Part shown: positions 49,553-57,981 of the stretch, piece after piece
How the letters are laid out: each line of letters begins with the position of its first letter
Position numbering within the stretch: the first letter of the stretch is position 1
Origin: Microtetraspora glauca
GTDB taxonomy: Bacteria > Actinomycetota > Actinomycetes > Streptomycetales > Streptomycetaceae
Assembly: GCA_000721275.1 (NCBI GenBank)
Contig: JOFO01000016.1
Location: 62,001-126,000 of the forward strand
DNA: 64,000 nucleotides
Direction: 5' to 3'
Notes under the pieces: generated by a model
Database searches by the model: none
What the model saw: only the letters and a program-made list of their open reading frames with translations
Told to the model about the DNA's origin: nothing
Program-made: the position numbers and the translations under genes

Positions 49553-51793
49553 GTGGCGGGCGAGTCCCCCGACAGAGCGGAGCAGCAGGGGTCGTCGGAG
49601 GGGAAGACGACATCGGCGTCGCCGACGGTTGCGCCCTCGGAGACCCCGGCGTCCGCGGTGTCCGCGCCGGACCGGGTGGACCAGCCGACGGCGGTGTTCA
49701 AGACCCTGGCCCCGCGCACCCCGGAGGACGACGAGCCCGCGGCGGAGTCGGCGGACGGCGGCGACCGCCTGAAGCAGGCCGTGGCGGCGTGGGTCGCGAC
49801 GGCGGCGGACGAGGACGAGCGCGAGAGCCGTCCGTCGGAGGCCGAGACCTCCGAGACCGAGACCGAGGGCGAGGCCTCTGAGGCCTCAGAGGCCGTTGTG
49901 GAGGCCGAGGAGCCCGCCTCCGCGCCCGAGGAGCCCTCGGAGGCCCCCGAGGCCGCCCGTGACGCCGACGACGACTCCGACGAGGCGCCGAAGGCGGCCG
50001 AGCCGTCCTGGTTCGCCGCGAAGAAGGCGGCGGAGGCGGCGGAGGCGGCGGAGGCGGCGGAGGCGGCGAAGGCCGAGGCGGCGAAGGCCGAGGAGAAGCC
50101 GAAGGCCGAGGAACCGGTCGACCAGCCGACCACCATGTTCCGGGCGGTACGCCCTCCGGCTGCGCCCGCCGTCGACCAGCCGACGACCGCCCTCAAGCTC
50201 CCGCGCGACGCGTCCGCCTCCGGCCCCGAGTCCGACAGCGAGCGGACGAGCACCTTCGTACCGCTCCGCCCGGACATCCCGGCCGACCAGAAGCCGCAGC
50301 AGAAGCCCCAGCAGCAGCCCCAGCAGCAGCCCCAGCCGCAGCAGAAGGCGGCCGGCCCCGCCGTCACCCCGCCGCGCCCGGCCACCGCCGACAAGCCGGC
50401 CGCGCCCGCCCCGGCGCAGCCGTCCGCGTCCGCGCCCGCGCAGGCCGCCGCCCCCACCCCGGCGGCCCTCGCCGGACCCGAGCGCACCCGGCAGCAGCCG
50501 CTGCCGCCGCTGCCCCCGCTCGACCTGCTGGCCGAGCTGACGAACACGCCGCCCCCGCCGCCGAACGCCTGGCGCACGACCCTGCGCCGGATCCGGATCT
50601 GGACCCCGCTGGTCCTGCTGCTCCTGATCGTCTTTGCGATCGTGCAGATGGTCCGGCCGCTGCCGGCGCCCGCGCTGAAGCTGTCCGCGGCCCCGACGTA
50701 CACCTTCGCGGGCGGCCCGCTCCAGATGCCGTGGCCCGGCGAGGGCCAGGGCGCGGTGGAGGTCGAGGGCGTCGGCTCCATGGGCACGTGGGGGGCGCAG
50801 AAGCCGGCCCCGATCGCGTCCGTGACGAAGACGATGACCGCGTACGTGATCCTCCGCGACCACCCGATCAAGGGGAAGCAGCAGGGCCCCGAGATCACCG
50901 TCGACAAGAAGGCCGCCGACCAGGCGAAGGCGGTCCACGAGTCGACGGCGGCGGTCAAGGAGGGCCAGACCTACACGGAGAAGGAGCTCCTCCAGCTCCT
51001 GATGATCCCGTCGGCCAACAACGTGGCCCGGCTGCTCGCCCGCTGGGACGCCGGCTCGGAGCAGGCGTTCGTCGACAAGATGAACGCCGCCGCCAAGGAC
51101 CTGGGCATGACCCAGTCCCGGTACACCGACCCGTCCGGCCTGCTCGACTCCACCGTCTCGACCCCGAAGGACCAGCTGAAGCTGGCGAAGGCGGTCATGG
51201 AGTTCGACGTGTTCCGCGAGATCGTGGACATGCCGAACGCCACCATCGAGGGCGTCGGCTACATCGAGAACAACAACAGCCGGCTGCTGCTCAAGCCCGG
51301 CGTCAACGGCATCAAGACCGGCTCCTCCACCCCCGCGGGCGGCAACCTGCTCTGGTCGGCGAACACGGTCGTCGACGGCAGGGTCCACCGGGTGCTGGGC
51401 ATCGTGATGGGCGCGCAGAACGCCGAACGGCTCAACGACAAGCTGGAGCTGTCGCTGGACTACAGCTACGAGCTGATCAAGAAGGCCCAGGAGGACGTCA
51501 CCTCCGCGGTCGTCGTCAAGAAGGGCCAGGTCGTCGGCTACGTGGACGACGGCCTCGGCGGCCGGACCCCGGTCGCGGCGACCAAGGACATCAAGGCGGT
51601 CGGCTGGCCCGGCCTCAAGGTCGACCTGGACCTGACCGACGGCGGCAAGGCCGTCCCGCACTCCGGCAGGGCCGGGGACGTCGTCGGCACCGTCTCGATC
51701 GGCGAGGGCGCCGGGAAGGTCAGCGCCCCGGTGGCGCTCCAGACCGACCTGGTGGAGCCCGGCTTCGACAAGAAGCTGACCCGGGTGGGCTGA
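49553..51793 (+). CDS. D-alanyl-D-alanine carboxypeptidase with long cytoplasmic N-terminal extension
   Basis: A 746-residue membrane-bound low-molecular-mass PBP that trims peptidoglycan pentapeptides. Residues 1-340 are cytoplasmic, acidic, Ala/Glu/Pro/Gln-rich and carry three VDQPT(A/T)x(F/L)(K/R) repeats (42-50, 189-197, 207-215). One transmembrane helix (about 355-375, 'LVLLLLIVFAIVQMV') follows. The S11 peptidase domain has S423-V-T-K426, 'SANN' and 'KTGSS' motifs. GTG at 49553 has GGAGGAGG close upstream. The extension may be a phosphorylation or interaction region. Confidence 0.9.
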   Translation: MAGESPDRAEQQGSSEGKTTSASPTVAPSETPASAVSAPDRVDQPTAVFKTLAPRTPEDDEPAAESADGGDRLKQAVAAWVATAADEDERESRPSEAETSETETEGEASEASEAVVEAEEPASAPEEPSEAPEAARDADDDSDEAPKAAEPSWFAAKKAAEAAEAAEAAEAAKAEAAKAEEKPKAEEPVDQPTTMFRAVRPPAAPAVDQPTTALKLPRDASASGPESDSERTSTFVPLRPDIPADQKPQQKPQQQPQQQPQPQQKAAGPAVTPPRPATADKPAAPAPAQPSASAPAQAAAPTPAALAGPERTRQQPLPPLPPLDLLAELTNTPPPPPNAWRTTLRRIRIWTPLVLLLLIVFAIVQMVRPLPAPALKLSAAPTYTFAGGPLQMPWPGEGQGAVEVEGVGSMGTWGAQKPAPIASVTKTMTAYVILRDHPIKGKQQGPEITVDKKAADQAKAVHESTAAVKEGQTYTEKELLQLLMIPSANNVARLLARWDAGSEQAFVDKMNAAAKDLGMTQSRYTDPSGLLDSTVSTPKDQLKLAKAVMEFDVFREIVDMPNATIEGVGYIENNNSRLLLKPGVNGIKTGSSTPAGGNLLWSANTVVDGRVHRVLGIVMGAQNAERLNDKLELSLDYSYELIKKAQEDVTSAVVVKKGQVVGYVDDGLGGRTPVAATKDIKAVGWPGLKVDLDLTDGGKAVPHSGRAGDVVGTVSIGEGAGKVSAPVALQTDLVEPGFDKKLTRVG

Positions 51794-51950
51794 CGGGCGG
51801 GCCGCACGGCCGGCTGACCTGATCGGGTGGGCGCCCCGGACGACCGGGGCGCCCTGCTGTTAGCGTTTTCGGGCAGCCGAGACGCGACACGCGGAGCCGC
51901 GCGGGACGCGAGACGGGCAGAGGGCAAGAGCAGCACGGGAAAGGGCCGCA

Positions 51951-54041
51951 GTGACCACCGCCGAGCCGACACGCGCGGGCCGCAGCACGGCCGCCGCGCC
52001 CCTTTCCGCACGGGAGACCGGTGCCGCGCCGGAGTCCGGCCAGGACACCGCCCGGGAGGCGGGCCCCGCGGCGGACCGGCCGTCCGGACGGCGTCCGGAC
52101 CCGGCGTCCGGAGAGGCGCCCGAGCCGGCACCGGGGCAGGATTCCGGCAGGGACCCCGACGAGGGCCCCCGCCAGGAACCCCCCGCCACGGCGCCCGCCT
52201 CCACCACTGCCACCCTCCCCACCACCCCCACCGGTTCACCCCCGCGAATAGTGCTCCCGAACCAGCGCTCCGCCCCCGAGCGGACCACGCCCCCCGCGCC
52301 GACGCCGCAGGCACCGCCCGCGGCGCGCCGGCGCAAGCGCCGTTACCCGGTGATGGTGGCGACGGGCGTCGCCGCGCTCCTCCACATCCTGTGGTTCTTC
52401 TACTTCGCGAACAGCGGCGGCGACCTCGCCGCCCAGGACGCCTGGGCCGAGTTCGTCGGACGGCACCCGGACTCCGCGTACAACCTGGCCTGGTACGGGG
52501 GCATGCACCCGGTCTCGTACAGCGTCGTCTCGCCGTACGTGATGTCGGTGCTCGGCGTCCGGTCCACGATGATGATCGCGGGGACGCTCTCCGCGGCCCT
52601 GACCGCGCTGATCCTCGTGCGGGTCCCGGCCGTGCGGAACCCGATGGCCTGCTCCCTCGCGGGCGTCTTCGCCTTCCTCTGCAACGCGCTGTCGGGCCGG
52701 GTGACCTTCGGGCTCGGCATGATGTTCGCGCTCGGCGCGGTCGCCGCCGTCTTCTGCTGGCCGCACCGCTGGCGCCGCAAGCGCTGGGCGAAGGCGGCCG
52801 TGGCGGTGCCGCTGTCCGGGCTCGCGACGGCGTGCAGCCCGGTCGCGGGCCTGTTCCTCGGGGTCGTGGCCGCGGCGCTGTTCCTCAACAAGCGGCGCCC
52901 CGGCGCGTACGCGATCGGCATCGCCCCCGTGGTGATCGTCGCGCTCTCGTCCTGGCTGTTCCCCTTCTCCGGCACCCAGCCGATGGCGTTCGCCTCGGCG
53001 ATACTGCCGCTGGCCTTCGGGATCCTCGTTTTTGTCCTCGTACCCGGGGACTGGCGCACGGTCCGCACCGCCGCCGCCTGCTACACCGTCGGCACGTTCC
53101 TGACCTGGCTGATCGACTCGCAGATCGGCACGAACATCTCGCGGCTGCCGATGCTCTTCGCGGGCGTGGCGCTGCTGGCGGCGCTGCCGTACGCGCGTCC
53201 GCGCTCCCGCCGCTGGTACGCCCTGGCCGTCGCCTTCCTCGGCCTGAACTTCTGGATCGGCTTCAAGGGCGTCGACGACGTGATCCGCACCCGCCCCGAC
53301 GCCTCCTGGGCCTTCGAGGTGGCGCCGCTGATCAACCAGCTCCAGGTGCGGGACGCCCGCAAGGCCCGGGTCGAGGTCGTGCCGGCCTCCAGCCACCGCG
53401 AGTCCTCGGCGCTCAGCCCGTACATCAACCTGGCGCGCGGCTGGAACCGCCAGGCGGACATGGAGCGCAACCCGCTCTTCTACGACGACACCCTCAACGC
53501 CGTGAACTACCGCGAGTGGCTCCACCGCTGGTCGGTCCGGTACGTCGTCCTCCCGACGGGCGCCCCCGACTCGGGCGCGGAGCGGGAGGCGGAGCTGGTC
53601 GCGAAGGGCCTGCCGTACCTGAGCCAGGTGTGGGCGGACGCGAACTGGCGGCTGTACGAGGTCGCCGACGCCACCCCGCTCGCCGACGCCCCCGCCCAGG
53701 TCGAGCGCGCCGCCGAGAACGAGGTCGTCCTCCGCCTCGACCGCCCCGCCCGGGTCACCATCCGCGTCCCGTACTCGCCGTGGCTGGCGCTCATGGACGA
53801 GAACGGCGGCAAGCTGGAGCCGCCGCAGGAGACGGAGGAGTCGAAGCTTGCCCGCGAGGAGTCCGAGAAGGAGCTCCCGAAGGTCTTCGCCAACGAGCAC
53901 GGCTGCCTGCTGAAGGCGGAACCGGACGAGCAGGGCGACGAGTGGACGGAGCTGATCGCCCCCAAGGCCGGCACGTACCGCCTGGCGGCCCCGTACAAGC
54001 TCTTCCCGCGCGGCACAGCCTGCCCGGAGGAACTGCGCTGA
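51951..54041 (+). CDS. Large polytopic membrane protein, GT-C/MFS-like
   Basis: A 696-residue protein. Residues 1-125 are a Pro/Ala-rich cytoplasmic lead ending RRRKRRYP. About eleven to twelve hydrophobic helices follow (130-440), and the C-terminal 240 residues form an extracytoplasmic domain ('VRYVVLPTGAPDSGAEREAELVAKGLPYLSQVWADANWRLYEV'). That last motif is found at the end of many membrane glycosyltransferase-like proteins. A transporter label is common for its homologues, but the shape fits a lipid-linked sugar transferase better. It is separated by about 160 nt from the carboxypeptidase gene on the same strand. Confidence 0.7.
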   Translation: MTTAEPTRAGRSTAAAPLSARETGAAPESGQDTAREAGPAADRPSGRRPDPASGEAPEPAPGQDSGRDPDEGPRQEPPATAPASTTATLPTTPTGSPPRIVLPNQRSAPERTTPPAPTPQAPPAARRRKRRYPVMVATGVAALLHILWFFYFANSGGDLAAQDAWAEFVGRHPDSAYNLAWYGGMHPVSYSVVSPYVMSVLGVRSTMMIAGTLSAALTALILVRVPAVRNPMACSLAGVFAFLCNALSGRVTFGLGMMFALGAVAAVFCWPHRWRRKRWAKAAVAVPLSGLATACSPVAGLFLGVVAAALFLNKRRPGAYAIGIAPVVIVALSSWLFPFSGTQPMAFASAILPLAFGILVFVLVPGDWRTVRTAAACYTVGTFLTWLIDSQIGTNISRLPMLFAGVALLAALPYARPRSRRWYALAVAFLGLNFWIGFKGVDDVIRTRPDASWAFEVAPLINQLQVRDARKARVEVVPASSHRESSALSPYINLARGWNRQADMERNPLFYDDTLNAVNYREWLHRWSVRYVVLPTGAPDSGAEREAELVAKGLPYLSQVWADANWRLYEVADATPLADAPAQVERAAENEVVLRLDRPARVTIRVPYSPWLALMDENGGKLEPPQETEESKLAREESEKELPKVFANEHGCLLKAEPDEQGDEWTELIAPKAGTYRLAAPYKLFPRGTACPEELR

Positions 54042-54144
54042 GGCCCGCTCGAGCGGCGGGTCACTCATGCCGCGGTCACTCATAAGGAGGGTGAAGGCAG
54101 GGGAAGTCTGCCGTCCACCCCGCTCCGGCCCTAGGGTCGTCCCC

Positions 54145-54930
54145 ATGCGGCAGGAACGAACTGAATCGGGGACGGCGCACGTGACGGACACGGGAGACAC
54201 GGCGACTGCCGCGGCGACGGACGTGCGGACCGAACCCGAGGCGCCGCCCGCCGGCGGCCGGCCGCCGAAGCGCCGCCGCCTCTCCCCGTGGGTGGAGTAC
54301 CCGCTGCTGGCGGCGGTCGCGCTGGTCCTCGCCTTCCTGATCAAGACCTTCCTGGTGCAGGCGTTCCTGATCCCCTCGGGCTCCATGCAGAACACGCTCC
54401 AGGAGGACGACCGGGTCCTGGTCGACAAGCTCACCCCCTGGTTCGGCTCGGAGGCCGAACGCGGCGAGGTCGTCGTCTTCCGCGACCCCGCCGACTGGCT
54501 GGCCGGCCACGAACTGAAGCCGCCGAGCACCACCCAGAAGGTCCTCGGCTTCGTCGGCCTGATGCCCGCGGCCGGCGAGCAGCACCTCATCAAGCGCGTC
54601 ATCGGCGTCGCCGGCGACACGGTCGAATGCCAGGGCACGGGCCCGGTCAAGCTCAACGGCACGCCGCTGGACGAGCCGTACGTCCACGAGGGCAACACGC
54701 CGTGCAGCACGGACGCGGGCGGCCAGTTCAAGGTCACGGTCCCCGCCGGGCACGTCTGGGTGATGGGCGACCACCGGCAGCACTCGCAGGACTCCCGCTA
54801 CCACCAGAACGACGGCCGCGGCGGCATGGTCCCCCTCACGGACGTCGTCGGCCGCGCGATCGTCGTCGCCTGGCCGCTCACGAACTGGTCGACGCTGCCG
54901 GTCCCGGACACCTTCGACACCCAGAACTGA
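54145..54930 (+). CDS. Type I signal peptidase
   Basis: A 261-residue membrane peptidase that removes signal peptides from exported proteins. A single N-terminal helix (52-70) is followed by catalytic Ser80 in 'IPSGSMQNTL' and Lys150 in 'HLIKRVIGVAGDTV', then 'GHVWVMGDHRQHSQDSR' (box E). ATG at 54145 or GTG at 54181 are both possible starts. Streptomyces have several such genes; this one stands apart from the usual four-gene sip cluster. Confidence 0.9.
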   Translation: MRQERTESGTAHVTDTGDTATAAATDVRTEPEAPPAGGRPPKRRRLSPWVEYPLLAAVALVLAFLIKTFLVQAFLIPSGSMQNTLQEDDRVLVDKLTPWFGSEAERGEVVVFRDPADWLAGHELKPPSTTQKVLGFVGLMPAAGEQHLIKRVIGVAGDTVECQGTGPVKLNGTPLDEPYVHEGNTPCSTDAGGQFKVTVPAGHVWVMGDHRQHSQDSRYHQNDGRGGMVPLTDVVGRAIVVAWPLTNWSTLPVPDTFDTQN

Positions 54931-54954
54931 CGACACCTCCGAAGAGAGACACCC

Positions 54955-55248
54955 ATGGCCATCATCGTCACCTTCGACCTACCCGGCGCCGACCAGGCCG
55001 TCTACGACACGGTCATCGACCGCGTCACGGACGGCCGGGGCTTCACCACCTTCGCCGACGTCCGGAACCCGGGCCTCATCTCCCACGCGGCGGGCCCGGT
55101 GGACGGCGGCTTCCGCGTGACGGAGGTCTGGGAGAGCGCGGAGGCCCTGGACAACCACGCCAAGACCTTCGGCCCCGTCCTGGCCGACCTCGGCTACGCC
55201 GACGCCCGGCCCACGATCACCCCGGCCCACAACGTGGTGGTCAGCTGA
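54955..55248 (+). CDS. Small dimeric-barrel (antibiotic monooxygenase-like) protein
   Basis: A 97-residue protein: 'AIIVTFDLPGADQAVYDTVIDRV', 'GFTTFADVRNPGLISHAAGPVDGGFRVTEVWESAEALDNHAKTFGPVL' is the ABM/dimeric alpha-beta-barrel pattern. There are no metal or flavin ligands in the family; known members oxidise aromatic substrates or degrade haem. AAGAGAGA lies before the ATG, 24 nt after the signal peptidase stop, so co-transcription is likely. Confidence 0.75.
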   Translation: MAIIVTFDLPGADQAVYDTVIDRVTDGRGFTTFADVRNPGLISHAAGPVDGGFRVTEVWESAEALDNHAKTFGPVLADLGYADARPTITPAHNVVVS

Positions 55249-55679
55249 CGCACCCGCGGTCTACCCGCCCACGGACGCATCACCAACCTCCCCCTCGACG
55301 TCGTCGACGGAGAACACCATGCCCATGCCGCCCCCGGCACACGGATGATCGACGTCCCGGCGTGAGAACCCGCCCCCCAGGCTGCACCGAGCCGCCGCCT
55401 CCGAGCGCCGAACTGGTCCGCCATCGCACCCCGTCCGATCCCCCGGGCGCGCGCCGACCGCACGCTCCGTCAGCGATGGGACGCCACAGCCCCCGCAGGG
55501 GTTCCGTACGACGAGGAAGGGCTTGGTACGGGCGCAAGCAGAGGGGAACTCCCGGTGACCTCCCGCCCGATCGCCCGTCTGTGCAGCACCGGGATCGCAG
55601 CCGCGAGGACCCTACCCGACCCGGCCCTGTCCGGGGGCGGCCCGGTGCCAGCACCGACCGCGCGCACCCTGAACGGCCT
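55249..55679. other. Gene-poor chromosomal border of the AICE with a coding-like remnant
   Basis: The first 117 nt (55249-55365) continue in frame after the preceding stop and translate to a protein-like segment ('HGRITNLPLDVVDGEHHAHA') that ends at TGA 55363-55365 but has no start of its own. The remainder shows no supported gene. A 22-bp sequence at 55627-55648 recurs inside the element at 56759-56780. Confidence 0.4.
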
Positions 55680-55850
55680 CTACCGACTGAGCGACTCGGC
55701 GAGCCCCAGGAACACCCACACCGCGAACACGCCGACGGCGACGACCCCGCCCACCAACAGCGTCCCGACCAACGCGACCACCATCGTGCCCCGCGCCCGC
55801 CGCACAGCCGACCTGTACGCACTGTCGTCGTCCCAGTCCCGCTCCCGCAT
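55680..55850 (-). CDS. Small single-helix membrane protein
   Basis: A 56-residue open frame: charged N-terminus MRERDWDDDSAYRSAVRRA, then one transmembrane helix ('TMVVALVGTLLVGGVVAVGVFAVWVFLGL'-like, about residues 22-50) and the tail AESLSR. A purine-rich GGGGGG sits upstream of the ATG at 55850. Codons follow Streptomyces bias. No function is known. Confidence 0.6.
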   Translation of the reverse strand: MRERDWDDDSAYRSAVRRARGTMVVALVGTLLVGGVVAVGVFAVWVFLGLAESLSR

Positions 55851-55913
55851 GGCACCCCCCGTGGCAGGCCACCGTACAAGAGCCGGCAGACGACCCGGCC
55901 ACAGGCATGCGAA

Positions 55914-55951
55914 AGGGCCGGCCCCGGGAGTAGTCCCTGTGAGCCGGCCCT
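55914..55951 (-). terminator. Stem-loop downstream of the tRNA 3' end
   Basis: AGGGCCGGC (55914-55922) pairs with GCCGGCCCT (55943-55951) and, read on the minus strand, is followed by TTTCGC. It is the natural terminator of the tRNA-Arg gene whose 3' part lies just upstream. Confidence 0.75.
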
Positions 55952-55958
55952 GCGTCGC

Positions 55959-56001
55959 GTGCCCCCGGCAGGATTCGAACCTGCGACACCCGCTTTAGGA
56001 G
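55959..56001 (-). repeat. Attachment site: 43-bp 3' part of a tRNA-Arg(CCT) gene
   Basis: On the minus strand this stretch starts at the first base of an anticodon loop (CTCCTAA, anticodon CCT) and continues through the 3' anticodon stem, variable loop and T-arm (GGTTCGAATCC) to the acceptor end GCCGGGGGCAC. The bases where the 5' half should be (above 56001) do not match any tRNA. It is therefore the displaced chromosomal 3' half left at one border when an element integrated into the tRNA gene. A perfect 8-bp palindrome GTTCGATC-G-GATCGAAC (56001-56017) adjoins it. Confidence 0.85.
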
Positions 56002-56116
56002 TTCGATCGGATCGAACACATGCGACCAACGGCTAAGGGCTCCCCTGTCACTGCCGGCTGCCTGAGGCCTCCTGCATCCACCGCTGTTGATGTCAGCCGC
56101 GGATGTCAGCCGCCGG

Positions 56117-56305
56117 TCACCACCACGACTGCTTCTTCTTACGGAGCTCCTTCTTCTTCGCTTCGGCTTCCTTCTTCTTTCGATCCGCCTGCGCGCGGGC
56201 TGTCCACTCTCCCTGGTGCTGGTAGCACTGACCGCTGCCTACGACCGCCGGCCGCGTACACCGGCCCCCACCCTTCTTCGGAGCCCCACACTTTGGCTGG
56301 GTCAC
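56117..56305 (-). CDS. Small zinc-finger-like element protein
   Basis: A 62-residue protein with a Cys/His cluster: 'CGAPKKGGGRCTRPAVVGSGQCYQHQG' (Cys, Cys, Cys, His), then a Lys/Arg/Glu-rich coiled tail ending KKELRKKKQSWW. The cluster recalls the small CGAxTKxGxxCxxxxxxGxxxCxxHGG proteins common on phages and AICEs. The GTG at 56305 has GGGAGGGAGAG upstream and is preferred to a longer frame. Function unknown; nucleic-acid binding is likely. Confidence 0.65.
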   Translation of the reverse strand: MTQPKCGAPKKGGGRCTRPAVVGSGQCYQHQGEWTARAQADRKKKEAEAKKKELRKKKQSWW

Positions 56306-56880
56306 GTCCTCTCCCTCCCAAGAGCCCGCACGGACAACGGCAGCTTCTCTCCAACCACGAGGGCCGGGAAGGCGCACACGGGGGCACAGTGGGGCACATG
56401 TCTAAGCGCCTGTCGGTCGACAGCCGCCGACCGACAGGCCCCAGCTGCGTCAGCCGAGAGATGCGCCCTGGTAGGGGGCTGCTGCATGAGCCGCCACCTA
56501 GCCAAACCGGGTGGGCAAACGACCTCTTTAGGAGAGCGGGAGAGCGAACCCCGGCCTGACCTGCGCAGACGTTGCAAGCGCTGATCGACACCCCAGAACC
56601 CGAGCATGCCCCTCGTTCCCCGTGGTTCCCCGCACGATCTGGCACGGATGTGGCACGGTCCTCGCCGGCGGCGTCTGTCAGTGCCTCGGGATAGCGTCCA
56701 CTTGTGCGCGGTCGGCTTCCGAGGTGTTCAGCTCTGTAGTGCAGCTGCATCCCTGGCTCTGTCCGGGGGCGGCCCGGTGCAAGCCCGGGACCCAACCGAC
56801 GGCCAGGCTCCGCCGATGGCCAAGAGTGCCCTGCCAGCGCCGGCCGCGTGTGGCTTTCCTACCAGTGGTGGCCCTGGTTC
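56306..56880. other. Non-coding region of the AICE with a strong hairpin
   Basis: I find no convincing gene in these 575 nt. A perfect 12-bp stem GCCTGTCGGTCG/CGACCGACAGGC (56408-56419 against 56428-56439) is a likely terminator. A copy of the 22-bp sequence of 55627-55648 sits at 56759-56780. The short frames in the region have mixed codon usage. Confidence 0.5.
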
Positions 56881-57819
56881 TTAGGGCAGCAGGTCAGGGT
56901 CCGTGCTTGCGAAGTTTGCACTTTCTGGCCAGATAAACGAGTACCCCACCGCAGCCGCCAAGTCGAGAAGATCGGCACGCGGCTTGCTGGGGACCAGCAT
57001 CGCGCGGTGGGGTGCCTCGATGAAGCGTCCGTAGTCGGCCAGCTGGCCAATCGCCATGCGGATGTTCTCGCGTGTGACGCTTCCCTTGGCTTCGACAAGC
57101 AGTCCGAGGGTCGGTACATAGAGATCTGTCAACAACGGTCGCGTCTCGCCCTCCGGCAAGATCCTGTGCCGAGCCACTGCGTACCCCTGGAGGCGCAGGT
57201 AGTCGCTGAACTGCTGCACCAGCTTGCCCTCGCGCCGCTCGGCCTCATACGGCTCCTGGCTGGGTTGGACGAAGGACTTCTCCGTCTCGTGCTGCTCGAC
57301 GTCGATCTGCATCACGGTCGTGGGCTGGCTCGCCAAAAGCCTTGCCAGCTTCGTGCCAGGTTCCTGCGGCTCCGTGTCCAAGGGGCGGAGCTTGAAGACG
57401 ATGACCTTGCGCAGCGGCCCATCACCCGTCTCGGGGGCGTCGGCCTCGTACCACCCAGCTACTTCGAACTCGCCAAGGTAGGTGACAACTCCACGAGCTC
57501 CCTGGAAGACGCGGAGGGCTCGCGCCTCCTCTGCGTGGTTGAGGATGCTGGCGTTGCCAGAGAGCATCCTCTGGTCCCCGTACTGGCCTTCCCCGCTGTA
57601 GTGGAACAGGCCATCCGGCATCCAGCCGTCGTAGTAACCGTGCTTCTCGCCGGCGATGGGGTCAGTGAAGATCATTACGTTCGGAGACTTGGCCGACGGG
57701 CCGATGCCTCCTTGTGTGCGTCCGCCATACCGCGCGTGAAGCTGCTTGCGCTCGATCACATCGCCCGGCTTGAGGGTCCACTCGATGACCACGGGCTCCG
57801 CGGGGGTCACCTCCACCAC
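56881..57819 (-). CDS. Predicted modification-dependent nuclease: SRA-like domain fused to PD-(D/E)XK
   Basis: A 312-residue protein. Residues 18-120 ('LHARYGGRTQGGIGP', 'GYYDGWMPDGLFHYSGEGQYGDQRM', 'GNASILNHAEEARALRVFQ') resemble the SRA-like modified-base recognition domain of ScoMcrA-type restriction enzymes. The C-terminal third has the nuclease pattern Asp...'LLVEAKG' (D-x8-ExK, about residues 253-264) with a following 'IRMAIGQLADYGRF' helix as in PD-(D/E)XK folds. A type IV restriction activity against methylated or sulfur-modified DNA is inferred. It stands alone in the element. GTG at 57819 has GAGGAGG upstream. Confidence 0.65.
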   Translation of the reverse strand: MVEVTPAEPVVIEWTLKPGDVIERKQLHARYGGRTQGGIGPSAKSPNVMIFTDPIAGEKHGYYDGWMPDGLFHYSGEGQYGDQRMLSGNASILNHAEEARALRVFQGARGVVTYLGEFEVAGWYEADAPETGDGPLRKVIVFKLRPLDTEPQEPGTKLARLLASQPTTVMQIDVEQHETEKSFVQPSQEPYEAERREGKLVQQFSDYLRLQGYAVARHRILPEGETRPLLTDLYVPTLGLLVEAKGSVTRENIRMAIGQLADYGRFIEAPHRAMLVPSKPRADLLDLAAAVGYSFIWPESANFASTDPDLLP

Positions 57820-57869
57820 GACGTTCCTCCTCTGGGATCACCGCTCGCTCTTGCGGTGTACGCCGTAGT

Positions 57870-57923
57870 GTACTGTGTCCGTCACAGGTACGAATCGGAT
57901 GCGGAAATCACGCATCCGATTCG
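57870..57923. promoter_or_regulatory. Palindromic regulatory region upstream of the nuclease gene
   Basis: Two adjoining inverted repeats: GTACTGTG-N5-CACAGGTAC (57870-57891) and a perfect 13-bp stem CGAATCGGATGCG/CGCATCCGATTCG with a GAAATCA loop (57891-57903 against 57911-57923). The first resembles a repressor operator. The second could be a terminator for rightward transcription or another operator. Confidence 0.5.
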
Positions 57924-57960
57924 GCTAGGACATGAGGGAGCTTGGCCGCTGGAGCCAACT

Positions 57961-57981
57961 TTCGAGGAGAGAATGAATTAA
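57961..57981 (+). other. Two-codon minimal ORF with ribosome site
   Basis: GAGGAGAG is followed directly by ATG-AAT-TAA (57973-57981), then an AT-rich run (AATTAATTAATC) unusual for this genome. It may be part of a leader that uses ribosome pausing, or chance. Confidence 0.3.

Noticed and set aside
50036..50100. Short tandem GCGGAGGCG repeat as a CRISPR or satellite
   Set aside because: It encodes an Ala-Glu-Ala run within the carboxypeptidase extension, keeps the frame and has no spacers.
55959..56035. Complete tRNA gene at this place
   Set aside because: The D-arm, 5' acceptor strand and 5' anticodon stem are absent upstream of the 43-bp match; only the 3' part is present.
56139..56795. 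218-codon minus-strand frame in the AICE
   Set aside because: Mixed codon use, no domain, and overlap with the better supported small zinc-finger-like gene and a hairpin.
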